NCBI GenBank assembly: GCA_021849045.1
Contig: JAJZTK010000020.1
Location: 1 to 40,838, forward strand
DNA length: 40,838 nucleotides
Direction of reading: 5' to 3'
DNA from: Deltaproteobacteria bacterium
GTDB lineage: Bacteria; Desulfobacterota; Desulfuromonadia; Geobacterales; DSM-12255
Every line of letters begins with the position of its first letter. Within the stretch, counting starts at the first letter, position 1. The position numbers and the translations under genes were made by a program. Shown here piece by piece: positions 8,591 through 16,801 of this stretch. The notes beneath the pieces are model-generated. The model saw only the letters and a list, made by a program, of their open reading frames with translations, was not told where the DNA came from and searched no databases.

Positions 8591-9373
8591 ATGTCCAAGC
8601 AGCTGTTTGTCGGCCTCGACATAGGGGCATCAAGAACCAAGGTTGCCGTCCTGGATCGGGTGGGAGCGCTGATCGGTCATGCGGTCAGGAAGTCCGGGGT
8701 GGACTTCACCGCGACCGCCTCCGCCTGTCTGGACGACTCGCTGGCAATGGCCGGCGCCACCCGTGCCGACATTGTCAGGGCCGTCTCCACCGGCTACGGC
8801 CGGGCCAATGTATCTTTTGTCACCGAAGAGAGCAGGACCGAAATCGGCTGCCTGGCCAAGGGGGGCTACCACTTCTTTCCGGAAGCGATCTCCATCATCG
8901 ACATCGGCGGCCAGGACAACAAGATCGTCAAGCTGGACAGCGGAGGCCGGCGGAGCAGCTTCAAGATGAACCGCAAGTGCGCGGCCGGTACCGGTGCCTT
9001 TCTGGAGGAGATGGCCGGTCGGTTGGACCTTCCCCTGGAACAGATGAACGACCTGGCCCGTCAGTCCGGGGATATGGTCAAGCTGGGGAGCTACTGCACG
9101 GTCTTCTCTGCCACGGAGGTACTGGAGAGCATCCGCCACGGCAGAAAGATCAGCGACATCGTCAAGGGGATCTTCCATTCGGTCGTCAAGCGGGTGCTGG
9201 AGATGGACTCCCTCACCGAACGGGTCGTCATGACCGGCGGGGTGGCGGCCAACAACCCCTACATCGTCGAGATGGCGGCAGAGATGATAGGCCGGCCGGT
9301 GGTGACGCCGGAGTTCCCCCAACTGGCCGGCGCCATCGGCGCGGCGCTCTACGCCATGGATGGAAAAGGGTAG
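8591..9373 (+). CDS. BadF/BadG/BcrA/HgdC-type activator ATPase (2-hydroxyacyl-CoA dehydratase activase family)
   Basis: A 260-residue ASKHA-fold ATPase of the family that uses ATP to push low-potential electrons into a partner enzyme. The phosphate-binding motif GLDIGASRTK (8-17), STGYGR (66-71), DIGGQDNK (104-111) and TGGVAANN (215-222) are all present. Cys130 in NRKCAAGTGAF and Cys169 in SYCTVFSATE match the two cysteines with which each HgdC monomer helps hold the [4Fe-4S] cluster bridging the dimer. Length fits single-domain HgdC (about 260), not a larger benzoyl-CoA reductase subunit. The ATG at 8591 (AAGGGA upstream) is preferred; an in-frame GTG at 8534 would add 19 residues not expected in the family. 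Its partner is presumably the next gene. Confidence 0.9.
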   Translation: MSKQLFVGLDIGASRTKVAVLDRVGALIGHAVRKSGVDFTATASACLDDSLAMAGATRADIVRAVSTGYGRANVSFVTEESRTEIGCLAKGGYHFFPEAISIIDIGGQDNKIVKLDSGGRRSSFKMNRKCAAGTGAFLEEMAGRLDLPLEQMNDLARQSGDMVKLGSYCTVFSATEVLESIRHGRKISDIVKGIFHSVVKRVLEMDSLTERVVMTGGVAANNPYIVEMAAEMIGRPVVTPEFPQLAGAIGAALYAMDGKG

Positions 9374-9379
9374 TGCCAA

Positions 9380-9463
9380 GTAGGTTGGGTTAGCGATAGC
9401 GTAACCCAACAAGCAACGCTGCTATGTTGGGTTACGGCGATACAACCGTCTAACCCAACCTAC
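9380..9463. repeat. 84-bp nested-palindrome repeat (GTAGGTTGGGTTA family)
   Basis: The ends are a perfect 13-bp inverted repeat, GTAGGTTGGGTTA (9380-9392) and TAACCCAACCTAC (9451-9463). Inside lies a second perfect 11-bp pair, GTAACCCAACA (9401-9411) and TGTTGGGTTAC (9425-9435). This closely resembles a short repeat scattered through many bacterial genomes, probably a REP/MITE-like non-autonomous mobile element. Here it has landed between the ATPase and its presumed partner without breaking either frame. Confidence 0.7.
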
Positions 9464-9500
9464 CGACTCCATGCCTCACGGGTTCAGGAAGGAGACAGTA

Positions 9501-10748
9501 ATGGCTGAAGAGGGCACGACAGTGAGAAAAAAGATCCAGGCCACCGACCGGATGAACAGGATCATGGCCGATTACTTCTACGGTCTGAACGAGGCGGCAA
9601 CCAGCGGCAAAAAGAAGATTGCCTGGTGCACCAGTGTCGGCCCGGCCGAGCTGCTAAGGGCCATGGGGTTCGACGTGTACTTCCCGGAAAACCATGCGGC
9701 CTTGCTGGGCGCCACGCGCCTCTCCACCGACATGATACCGGAGGCGAACGCCATCGGCTATTCTCCGGACATCTGTTCCTACCTGACATCCGACATCGGC
9801 GCCTACCTGAAAGGGGTCACCCCGCTGGCCAAGGCGTACCAGGGGATCAACTCCATCCCAAGGCCAGACGTGCTGGTCTTCAACACCAACCAGTGCCGCG
9901 ACGTGCAGGACTGGCTCGCCTGGTACGCCAGGGAGCTGAAAGTCCCCTGCATCGGCATCACCTCGCCCAAGAGCATCAACGACGTCACCAACCCACTCAT
10001 CGACGATGTGGCACGGCAGATGGAGGCCCTGATTCCCACACTGGCGGCGATCTCCGGAGCCAGGCTCGACATGGACCGCCTCCAGGAAACCGTCGCCCTC
10101 TCCCGGGAGTGTACCGAACTCTGGAGGCAGGTCCTGGAGACGGCCACCGCGTCCCCCGCACCACTCACCTTTTTCGACGGTACCATTCACATGGGGCCGG
10201 CCGTGGTGCTGCGGGGGACCCAAGAGGCGATCGACTATTACAAACTGCTCCTGGCCGAACTGGAGCAGCGGGTCACGGAGGGGGTAGCCGCCGTCGAGGG
10301 GGAGTCGTTACGGATCTACTGGGAAGGGATGCCGGTCTGGGGCCGCCTGCGGCAGCATTCTGAGCTGTTTGCCGGTCTCAGGACCAATGTGCTCGCCTCG
10401 ACCTACTGCAGCAGCTGGATCTTCCCCTCCTTCGACGCAAAGGAGCCCATCCGCAGCATGGCCAAGGCCTACCTGGAGCTCTTCATCGTCCGCTCCGACG
10501 CGTACAAGGAGACGTACCTCCGGGAGATGCTGCAGAAGTTCCGCATCGACGGGATCATCTACCACGACGCCAAGACCTGCCCCTGCAATTCCAACAGCCG
10601 CTACGGCCTGCCCAAGCGGTTGGAGGCGGCAACCGGCATCCCCAGTCTGGTCATCTCCGGCGACCTTAACGACCTGCGCTGCGTATCCGACGAACAGACC
10701 AGGACCAACGTGGAAGCATTCATCGAACAGCTTGAGGAGGGGAAATAA
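9501..10748 (+). CDS. HgdB-like 2-hydroxyacyl-CoA dehydratase/benzoyl-CoA reductase family subunit
   Basis: A 415-residue Fe-S protein of the HgdB/BcrC/FldC superfamily. Cysteines at 43, 92 and 132 (WCTSVGPAELLRAMG, SPDICSYLTSDIG, NTNQCRDVQ) are in the pattern that binds the [4Fe-4S] cluster in this fold. Further cysteines are at 150, 203, 303, 360, 362 and 394, including KTCPCNSNSRYG. With ATP-energised electrons from the upstream activase it would dehydrate a 2-hydroxyacyl-CoA or reduce another substrate. Classical dehydratases need two different subunits of this fold; only one is encoded here. It may work as a homodimer, like YjiM-type or double-cubane-cluster reductases, or its partner lies elsewhere. 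The ATG at 9501 follows AAGGAG and the stop falls one base before the next start. Confidence 0.82.
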   Translation: MAEEGTTVRKKIQATDRMNRIMADYFYGLNEAATSGKKKIAWCTSVGPAELLRAMGFDVYFPENHAALLGATRLSTDMIPEANAIGYSPDICSYLTSDIGAYLKGVTPLAKAYQGINSIPRPDVLVFNTNQCRDVQDWLAWYARELKVPCIGITSPKSINDVTNPLIDDVARQMEALIPTLAAISGARLDMDRLQETVALSRECTELWRQVLETATASPAPLTFFDGTIHMGPAVVLRGTQEAIDYYKLLLAELEQRVTEGVAAVEGESLRIYWEGMPVWGRLRQHSELFAGLRTNVLASTYCSSWIFPSFDAKEPIRSMAKAYLELFIVRSDAYKETYLREMLQKFRIDGIIYHDAKTCPCNSNSRYGLPKRLEAATGIPSLVISGDLNDLRCVSDEQTRTNVEAFIEQLEEGK

Positions 10749-10749
10749 G

Positions 10750-12837
10750 ATGCTGGACGCACTGTTCAGACCCCGGTCGGTTGCCATTGTCGGGGCCTCC
10801 ACCAAGGAGCTCTCCATCGGCAACGTCATTACCAAAAACCTGCAGACGTATGGCTACAAAGGGGCCATCTACCCGATCAACCCGAATGCGCCGGACATCC
10901 GCGGCATCAAGGCGTACAGGACCCTGGCGGAGGTGCCCGGGGAGATCGACCTGGCCCACATCATCCTCCCCGGCAGCCAGGTGCCCCAGAGCATGGAGGA
11001 GTGCGGCCGGAAGGGGGTCAAGGCGGTGATCATCAACTCCGCCGGCTTCAGCGAGATGGGGGAGGAGGGGGCGACGCTCCAGGAGGAGTTCCTCGCCACG
11101 GCCAGGAACTACGGCATCCGGGTATTCGGCCCCAACTGCCAGGGGATCATCAACTCCGATCCGGAACTGAAGGCCTACTGCAACTTCACCTTCACCTATC
11201 CGGAGCCGGGCTACATCTCGGTGGTGGCGCTCTCCGGCGGTGTCGGCGGGCTGATCATGCAGGCCCTTGACGATCTGGGGATCGGTCAAAGGCTCTACGC
11301 CTCCAACGGCAATGCCTGCGACGTCTCCATCTCCGAGATCGTCCGTTACTACGGAGACGATCCGGGGACCAGGGCCATTATCCTCTACACCGAAGGGTTC
11401 GCCAACCCGCGGGAGTTCCTGGAGGTGGCCAGGGAGGTGGCGGCGAAGAAGCCGATCCTGGCCATGAAGGCCGGCCGGACCGAAGAGGGGGCCAAGGCGG
11501 CCTCCTCCCACACCGGTTCGCTCGCCGGGGTGGATATCGCCACCGAACTGATCTTCGAAAAGACCGGCATCCTCTCCTTCAGTGACGAGGGGGAGATGGC
11601 GCAGGCTGCCATGGCCTTCGCTTCCCAGCCGGTCCCCAGGGGGAACCGGGTCGGGATCATCACCAACACCGGCGGACCGGCGGTCATCGCCACCGATGTC
11701 CTGGTTGCGTGCGGTCTGGAAGTGCCCAGGCTTGCGGACGCCTCCATCGCCAGGCTGGCCGAGACCCAGCTGCCGGAAGCGGCTCTGGAGAACCCCGTCG
11801 ACGTGATCGCCACAGCCGGCGGCCCCCAGTTCCGCGGTGCCCTGGATGTGCTTATGGAGGATGAGCGGATCGACAGCATCTACATCACCTTCGTCACCGC
11901 CCCGTTCACCGATACCGACGCCATTGCCCGTGAGATCGTGGCGGCAAACCGGCTGGGGAAGAAGTCGCTCGTGTGCAACTTCATCACCAGTGTCAGGATG
12001 GAGCGGTTCCAGAAGACCATGGGGATACTGAAGGATGGACAGGTCCCGTTCTACGCCAACCCGAGCGACGCAGCCAAGGCGCTGGGCGCTCTTACCAAGT
12101 ACGGTCGGATCAGGCAGCGGGACATCGGCCAGGCCGAGACCTTCAGCGGGGTGGACAGCGCCCGGGCCAGGGCGATCATCGACCAGGCAAAGCAGGACGG
12201 CTGCAGCGTTCTCAGTGCCAGCGACGTCTACTCTATCTTCGAGGCGTACGGTATCCCGGTGGCCGGCTGGCGGGTGGTGGATACCGCAGCCGAAGCGGTC
12301 GCCGCTGCGGAGCAGATTGGCTACCCGGTGGTGATCAAGGTGGACTGCGAGGAGATCGACCACAAGAGCGACATGGGCGGGGTAGCGATTAACCTGAGGG
12401 ATAGCGCCGCGGTCCGCGCCACGGTGGAGGATATGCAGGGACGCCTCGGTGATTACGGAAAGCTTCGCTTCTTTGTCCAGCAGTTCCTTCCCGGCGGGCG
12501 CGAGCTGATCATCGGCGCCACTGCCGAGCGTGAGCTGGGACACCTGGTGATGTTCGGCTTGGGCGGCATCTACGTCGAGGTCCTCAAGGATGTGGCCTTC
12601 AAGATCGCACCGGTCACCGCGGTGGAGGCCGGGGAGATGCTGGCGAGCCTGAAGACCGCGGCCCTCTTGGACGGCGTCCGGGGCGAGAAGGGGGTCGACA
12701 AGGAAAGGATCATCAACCTGATCCAGCGGGTCTCCCAGCTACTCATTGACCTGCCGATGATCCAGGAGATGGACATGAACCCGATCATGGCGTTTAGCGA
12801 CGGCGTCTACGCCGTGGACGGCAGGATCAGAATCTAA
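10750..12837 (+). CDS. ADP-forming acyl-CoA synthetase (fused alpha-beta, Acd type)
   Basis: A 695-residue single-chain NDP-forming acyl-CoA synthetase that interconverts acyl-CoA + ADP + Pi with free acid + ATP + CoA. The N-terminal CoA-binding Rossmann domain begins with RPRSVAIVGAS (7-17). A succinyl-CoA-synthetase-like domain carries the phosphorylated His254 in SSHTGSLAG. The C-terminal third is an ATP-grasp domain (about 480-695, with YPVVIKVDCEEIDHKSDMGG-like sequence). ATG follows GAGGAGGGG within the end of the preceding gene, only one base after its stop, so the two are translationally coupled. Neighbouring IorAB would supply acyl-CoA from a 2-oxoacid, which makes this the likely substrate-level ATP step. 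The specific acid is not determinable. Confidence 0.9.
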   Translation: MLDALFRPRSVAIVGASTKELSIGNVITKNLQTYGYKGAIYPINPNAPDIRGIKAYRTLAEVPGEIDLAHIILPGSQVPQSMEECGRKGVKAVIINSAGFSEMGEEGATLQEEFLATARNYGIRVFGPNCQGIINSDPELKAYCNFTFTYPEPGYISVVALSGGVGGLIMQALDDLGIGQRLYASNGNACDVSISEIVRYYGDDPGTRAIILYTEGFANPREFLEVAREVAAKKPILAMKAGRTEEGAKAASSHTGSLAGVDIATELIFEKTGILSFSDEGEMAQAAMAFASQPVPRGNRVGIITNTGGPAVIATDVLVACGLEVPRLADASIARLAETQLPEAALENPVDVIATAGGPQFRGALDVLMEDERIDSIYITFVTAPFTDTDAIAREIVAANRLGKKSLVCNFITSVRMERFQKTMGILKDGQVPFYANPSDAAKALGALTKYGRIRQRDIGQAETFSGVDSARARAIIDQAKQDGCSVLSASDVYSIFEAYGIPVAGWRVVDTAAEAVAAAEQIGYPVVIKVDCEEIDHKSDMGGVAINLRDSAAVRATVEDMQGRLGDYGKLRFFVQQFLPGGRELIIGATAERELGHLVMFGLGGIYVEVLKDVAFKIAPVTAVEAGEMLASLKTAALLDGVRGEKGVDKERIINLIQRVSQLLIDLPMIQEMDMNPIMAFSDGVYAVDGRIRI

Positions 12838-12855
12838 CCTAAGGAGAACCGATTC

Positions 12856-14193
12856 ATGGCTGCTCTGAACGCGCAGGATGTTTCAAGCTGGCGGGAGATC
12901 TACGCATCACGACTCACAACCTCTGATGAGGCGCTCAAGGCGGTCGAATCGGGAAACCGCATCTATCTGACCGGAAATGCGTCGGCACCCCTGGAGCTCC
13001 TGGCCGCACTGGTCAGGCGCGCTCCGCAGCTGAAGGACGTGGAGGTCTTCCAGCCCCTGACCATCTGTCCGGGTGACTATGTGGTCCCCGGGATGGAGAA
13101 GCACCTCCGGCCCAATGCCTTCTTCATCAGCCACACCATACGCGGGGCCGTGAACGAGGGGCGCGCCGATTTCACCCCGGTGTTCCTTTCCGAACAGCCG
13201 CTCCTGTTCAGAGACGGCCACCTGTCGCTGGATGTGGCGCTCACCCATGTCTCCCCGCCGGATGAGCAGGGGTACTGCTCGCTGGGTGCGGAGGCCGGGC
13301 TTGCCATAACATCCGTGGAAAGCGCCAGGACGATCATCGCCCAGGTGAACCGGCAGATGCCGCGGACGATGGGGGATACCCTTATGCACGTGTCGCGCAT
13401 GCAGTATGTGGTGGAGGCCGACCACCAGCTTGCGCAGCGGGCCATGGGGGATGAGGCCGACGAGGTGACGACGGAACGGATCGCGGCCCATATTGCCGAA
13501 CTGATTCCCGATGGCGCCACCATGCAGCTCGGGATCGGCTCGATCCCCGATGCCGTACTCAAGCATCTCCACGCCAAGAAAGACCTGGGTATCCACTCGG
13601 AGCTGATCTCCGACGGCGTAATCGAACTGGTGGAAAAGGGGGTGATCAACAACAGCCGCAAGACCCTGCACCCCGGAAAGATCGTCTGCGGCTTTCTCCT
13701 CGGTACCGATCGTCTGTACCAATGGACGAACAACAATCCGCTCCTGGAGATGCATCGTTCCGAATACGTGAACGACCCGTTCGTTGTCGCGCAGAACGAC
13801 CGGATGGTGGCGGTGAACTCGGCCATCGAGGTGGACCTCACCGGCCAGGTCTGCGCCGACAGCATCGGTCCCAGGCTCTATTCGGCCGTGGGAGGGCAAC
13901 TGGACTTCATCTACGGCGCCTCCCGCTCCAAAGGGGGGATGCCGATCATCACCATGCCGAGCAGTTCGACGCTAAGGAACGGGACCAAAGTGAGCAAGAT
14001 CATCCCGATGCTCAAGCATGGCGCCGGGGTGGTCACAAGCCGCAACCATGTCCGCTACGTGGTGACCGAGTATGGCGTTGCGTCACTGTACGGCAAGAGC
14101 ATCCGGCAGCGAACCCAGTCGCTCATCAATATCGCCCATCCCGAGTTCCGCGAGCAGATCACACGGCAGGCGAGGGAGCTGAACTACCTGTAA
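12856..14193 (+). CDS. Acetyl-CoA hydrolase/transferase family CoA-transferase (4-hydroxybutyrate/butyrate CoA-transferase-like)
   Basis: A 445-residue class I CoA-transferase. These proteins move CoA from a donor such as acetyl-CoA to a carboxylic acid through a glutamyl-CoA intermediate. Family signatures are LGIGSIPDAVL (225-235), GIHSELISDG (245-254, where Glu249 is my best guess for the catalytic residue by recalled alignment), GGQLDFIYGA (346-355), and VTEYGVASLYG (403-413). Length fits the Cat/AbfT group. ATG follows AAGGAGAAC, and the gene is 18 bases behind the synthetase in the same operon. In context it could activate a 2-hydroxyacid for the HgdB-like enzyme, or recycle CoA between acids. 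Confidence 0.87.
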   Translation: MAALNAQDVSSWREIYASRLTTSDEALKAVESGNRIYLTGNASAPLELLAALVRRAPQLKDVEVFQPLTICPGDYVVPGMEKHLRPNAFFISHTIRGAVNEGRADFTPVFLSEQPLLFRDGHLSLDVALTHVSPPDEQGYCSLGAEAGLAITSVESARTIIAQVNRQMPRTMGDTLMHVSRMQYVVEADHQLAQRAMGDEADEVTTERIAAHIAELIPDGATMQLGIGSIPDAVLKHLHAKKDLGIHSELISDGVIELVEKGVINNSRKTLHPGKIVCGFLLGTDRLYQWTNNNPLLEMHRSEYVNDPFVVAQNDRMVAVNSAIEVDLTGQVCADSIGPRLYSAVGGQLDFIYGASRSKGGMPIITMPSSSTLRNGTKVSKIIPMLKHGAGVVTSRNHVRYVVTEYGVASLYGKSIRQRTQSLINIAHPEFREQITRQARELNYL

Positions 14194-14212
14194 CCCGAGT
14201 TTTTGAGAAGGT

Positions 14213-14325
14213 CTCTTCCCCCTCCCTTGACGGGAGGGGGGCAGGGGGTGGGAGAAGGTGCAACGCGCCAACTTCGTGGCCACTTCCCCCCCACCCTCGC
14301 CCTCCCCCGCCAGGGGGGAGGGAAC
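14213..14325. repeat. Large G/C-rich inverted-repeat element (REP-like)
   Basis: Two related palindromic arms face each other. One is at about 14213-14258 (CCCTCCCTTGACGGGAGGG core), the other at about 14283-14325 (CCTCCCCCGCCAGGGGGGAGG core). A unique 24-base centre separates them. This is the common C-run/G-run intergenic element of Geobacter-like and many other proteobacterial genomes. It falls between the CoA-transferase and iorA, where it may lower read-through or stabilise RNA ends. Confidence 0.65.
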
Positions 14326-14376
14326 TTTTTGAGCCTTCTGCAAGTGGCTCTACCTTAAAAAGAAGGGATATCATTC

Positions 14377-16119
14377 ATGAAGAAGATAATTTCCGGTAAC
14401 GAAGCCATTGCTCTGAGCTTCGGGGATAGCGGCGGCGTCTTCGCCTCCGGCTACCCCGGCACCCCCAGCACCGAGACCCTGGAAGAGGTGGCCCGCCTGG
14501 GCGAGGTTTACTGCGAATGGGCACCCAACGAGAAGGTGGCCCTGGAATCGGTCATCGGCGCCTCCATCGCCGGCGGCAGGTCCCTGTCCACCATGAAGCA
14601 TGTCGGGGTGAACGTGGCCGCCGACGCGCTCATGACCCTGACCTACACCGGCGTCAACGGCGGTCTGATCCTGATGGTGGCCGACGATCCCGGTCAGCAC
14701 TCCTCCCAGAACGAGCAGGACAGCCGCAACTACGCGAAATTCGCCAAGGTGCCGATGCTGGACCCGGCCGATTCCCAGGAGGCCTATGACTTTGTCCGGG
14801 TCGGGTTCGAGATCTCCGAGCAGTTCGACACCCCGCTCATGCTCCGCACCACCACCCGGATCTCCCACGCCAAGGGGGTTGTGGTGCAGGGCGAGAAGCG
14901 CGCGCCGAAGGTCGGCGAGTGGGTGAAAGACGTCCCCAAATACGTGATGCTCCCCAATTACGGCCGGATCAAGCACCAACTGGTGGAAGAGCGCCTCCTT
15001 AAGCTGCAGTCGTTTGCCGAGACGACCCCGCTCAACCGGGTTGAAATGGCGGATACCGACCTGGGGATTCTCACCTCCGGCATCTCCTACCAGCATGTGA
15101 AAGAGGCCTATCCGAACGCCTCGGTGCTCAAGCTCGGCCTGGTCCATCCGCTGCCGGAGCGAAAGATCCGGGAGTTCGCGGCCAGTGTGAAGAGGTTCAT
15201 GATCGTCGAGGAGATGGATGGCATCTTCGAGGAGCAGATTCGGGCCATGGGGATACGGGTCGACATCGGCAAGGACCGGATTTCCTATTGTGGCGAGGTG
15301 AGCGAGGATATCGTCCGGGCAGCGGCCGGCGATGCCGTGACTGTGTGCGGCGCCCCCGTCGATGGGCTTCCCCAGCGTCCTCCCACCTTCTGCCCCGGTT
15401 GTGGCCACCGCGGGCTCTTCACGATCCTGAGCAAGCTCAAGGTTTTCGTTTCCGGCGATATCGGCTGCTATACCCTGGGTGGACTCCCTCCCATCAGTGC
15501 CATGCACAGCAGCATCTGCATGGGGGCGAGCATCAGCGCGGCCCATGGGATGGCCAAGGTCAACCGGATTGCGGGGAGGACGGAGAAGCCGGTGGCGGTC
15601 ATCGGCGATTCCACCTTCTTCCATTCGGGGATGACCGGGCTCCTGAGCCTGGCCTACAACGGCGGCAACGCGCTGGTCATCATCATGGACAACCGCGCCA
15701 CGGCCATGACCGGCGGCCAGGAAAATCCGGGCTCCGGCCTGGTGCTGGAAGGGGAGCCAGCAAAACAGGTTGACATAACGGCGATCGTGAAGTCGCTGGG
15801 GATCGACCATGTTGCCGCGATCAACTCCTACAACCTTGAAGAGACAGAGGCCGCCATCCTAAAGGGGTTGGAGACCCCCGGTCCGTATGTACTCATCGAC
15901 AGCAACCCCTGCATACTCCGGTATCGGGTGAAGAAGCCCTTGCTGAGCGTGGATACGGAAAAATGTACCGGGTGTCGCGCCTGTCTCAAGGTCACCTGCG
16001 TGGCGCTGGGGTTGGTGCCGGCCGGCGACAGGATGAAGGTGCAGATCGACCCCAACATCTGCAACGGGTGCGGTGTCTGTAGCCAGGTCTGTAAATTCGA
16101 CGCCATGTCCGTGGCGTAA
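14377..16119 (+). CDS. iorA: Indolepyruvate:ferredoxin oxidoreductase, alpha subunit
   Basis: A 580-residue thiamine-diphosphate and Fe-S enzyme subunit. It oxidatively decarboxylates aryl or related 2-oxoacids to acyl-CoA while reducing ferredoxin. The N-terminal half is the pyrimidine-binding domain (GYPGTPSTETLEE, EWAPNEKVALE). The TPP-binding half has PTFCPGCGHRGLF, GDIGCYTLGG, and GDSTFFHSGMTGL with DNRATAMTGGQ. The tail carries two [4Fe-4S] motifs, CTGCRACLKVTC and CNGCGVCSQVC. Length matches archaeal and bacterial IorA. ATG follows AAGAAGGGAT. The beta subunit starts 15 bases after the stop. The ferredoxin it reduces could feed the activator ATPase encoded upstream. Confidence 0.94.
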   Translation: MKKIISGNEAIALSFGDSGGVFASGYPGTPSTETLEEVARLGEVYCEWAPNEKVALESVIGASIAGGRSLSTMKHVGVNVAADALMTLTYTGVNGGLILMVADDPGQHSSQNEQDSRNYAKFAKVPMLDPADSQEAYDFVRVGFEISEQFDTPLMLRTTTRISHAKGVVVQGEKRAPKVGEWVKDVPKYVMLPNYGRIKHQLVEERLLKLQSFAETTPLNRVEMADTDLGILTSGISYQHVKEAYPNASVLKLGLVHPLPERKIREFAASVKRFMIVEEMDGIFEEQIRAMGIRVDIGKDRISYCGEVSEDIVRAAAGDAVTVCGAPVDGLPQRPPTFCPGCGHRGLFTILSKLKVFVSGDIGCYTLGGLPPISAMHSSICMGASISAAHGMAKVNRIAGRTEKPVAVIGDSTFFHSGMTGLLSLAYNGGNALVIIMDNRATAMTGGQENPGSGLVLEGEPAKQVDITAIVKSLGIDHVAAINSYNLEETEAAILKGLETPGPYVLIDSNPCILRYRVKKPLLSVDTEKCTGCRACLKVTCVALGLVPAGDRMKVQIDPNICNGCGVCSQVCKFDAMSVA

Positions 16120-16134
16120 GAACAGGAGATAATC

Positions 16135-16707
16135 ATGAATGTATTCAATATCGTTATTGCCGGGGTAGGCGGGCAGGGGGTGTTGCTGGCCTCCAGGGTG
16201 CTGGCTGAAAGCGCCCTTGCCTGTGGCATGGATGTCAAGCAGAATGAGGTCCATGGCATGGCCCAGCGAGGCGGGAGCGTCATCTCCTTCGTCCGGATCG
16301 GGGAGCGGGTCTACTCTCCGGTGGTCATGCCCGGCAGTGCTGATATCCTGATCTCTTTCGAGCCGTTGGAGGCACTCAGGTACAGTCACTATCTGAAGCC
16401 GGGCGGGAAGCTCGTGTTCAACAAGGTCACCATCAACCCCAGTACGGTCGCCTCCGGCATGGCCACCTATCCGGCCGATGTGGAGGAGCAGATCGCCCGG
16501 GCCTGCGCGGATGCCCATGGTATCGATGCGCTCGCCATCGCCAAGGAGGCGGGCAACGCCAAGGCCGTGAACATGGTCATGGTCGGTTCGGTCATGAAGC
16601 ATCTCCCCATCGATGCGCAGGTTGTGGAGGGGGTCGTCAGGGAGGTTTCCAGGGATAGGGGGGCTGACGTAAATTTGAAAGCCCTCAAGGGGGGCGCCGC
16701 AGCCTGA
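16135..16707 (+). CDS. iorB: Indolepyruvate:ferredoxin oxidoreductase, beta subunit
   Basis: A 190-residue gamma-type subunit of the 2-oxoacid:ferredoxin oxidoreductase superfamily, which binds CoA and pairs with IorA. The N-terminal phrase IVIAGVGGQGVLLASRVLAE and NEVHGMAQRGGSVISFVRIG are standard for IorB. ATG follows an ACAGGAG-like site directly downstream of iorA, so the two make one enzyme. Aryl-pyruvates are the usual substrates in archaea, and branched 2-oxoacids are possible. Ends 94 bases before the binding-protein start. Confidence 0.93.
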   Translation: MNVFNIVIAGVGGQGVLLASRVLAESALACGMDVKQNEVHGMAQRGGSVISFVRIGERVYSPVVMPGSADILISFEPLEALRYSHYLKPGGKLVFNKVTINPSTVASGMATYPADVEEQIARACADAHGIDALAIAKEAGNAKAVNMVMVGSVMKHLPIDAQVVEGVVREVSRDRGADVNLKALKGGAAA

Positions 16708-16801
16708 CAATAGGCGATTGGTAAACAAAAGGAGGGGCACTGTGACAGCAAACAAGAGTATAGACAGGATTGGAAAAGAAAAAAATCCAGCGGAGGGTCT
16801 T

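Noticed and set aside
8591-10748. Benzoyl-CoA reductase operon (bcrCBAD or bamB-I)
   Set aside because: Only one activase and one HgdB-like subunit occur, not the four Bcr subunits. The W-type BamB-I subunits used by Geobacter are absent.
10720-12543. 607-residue minus-strand frame opposite the acyl-CoA synthetase
   Set aside because: Antisense shadow of a well-supported gene; low-complexity translation with no motifs.
14083-14343. Small minus-strand frame with a PSPLAGEGEGGG-like translation
   Set aside because: This is the usual artefact of translating the G/C-rich intergenic palindrome at 14213-14325.
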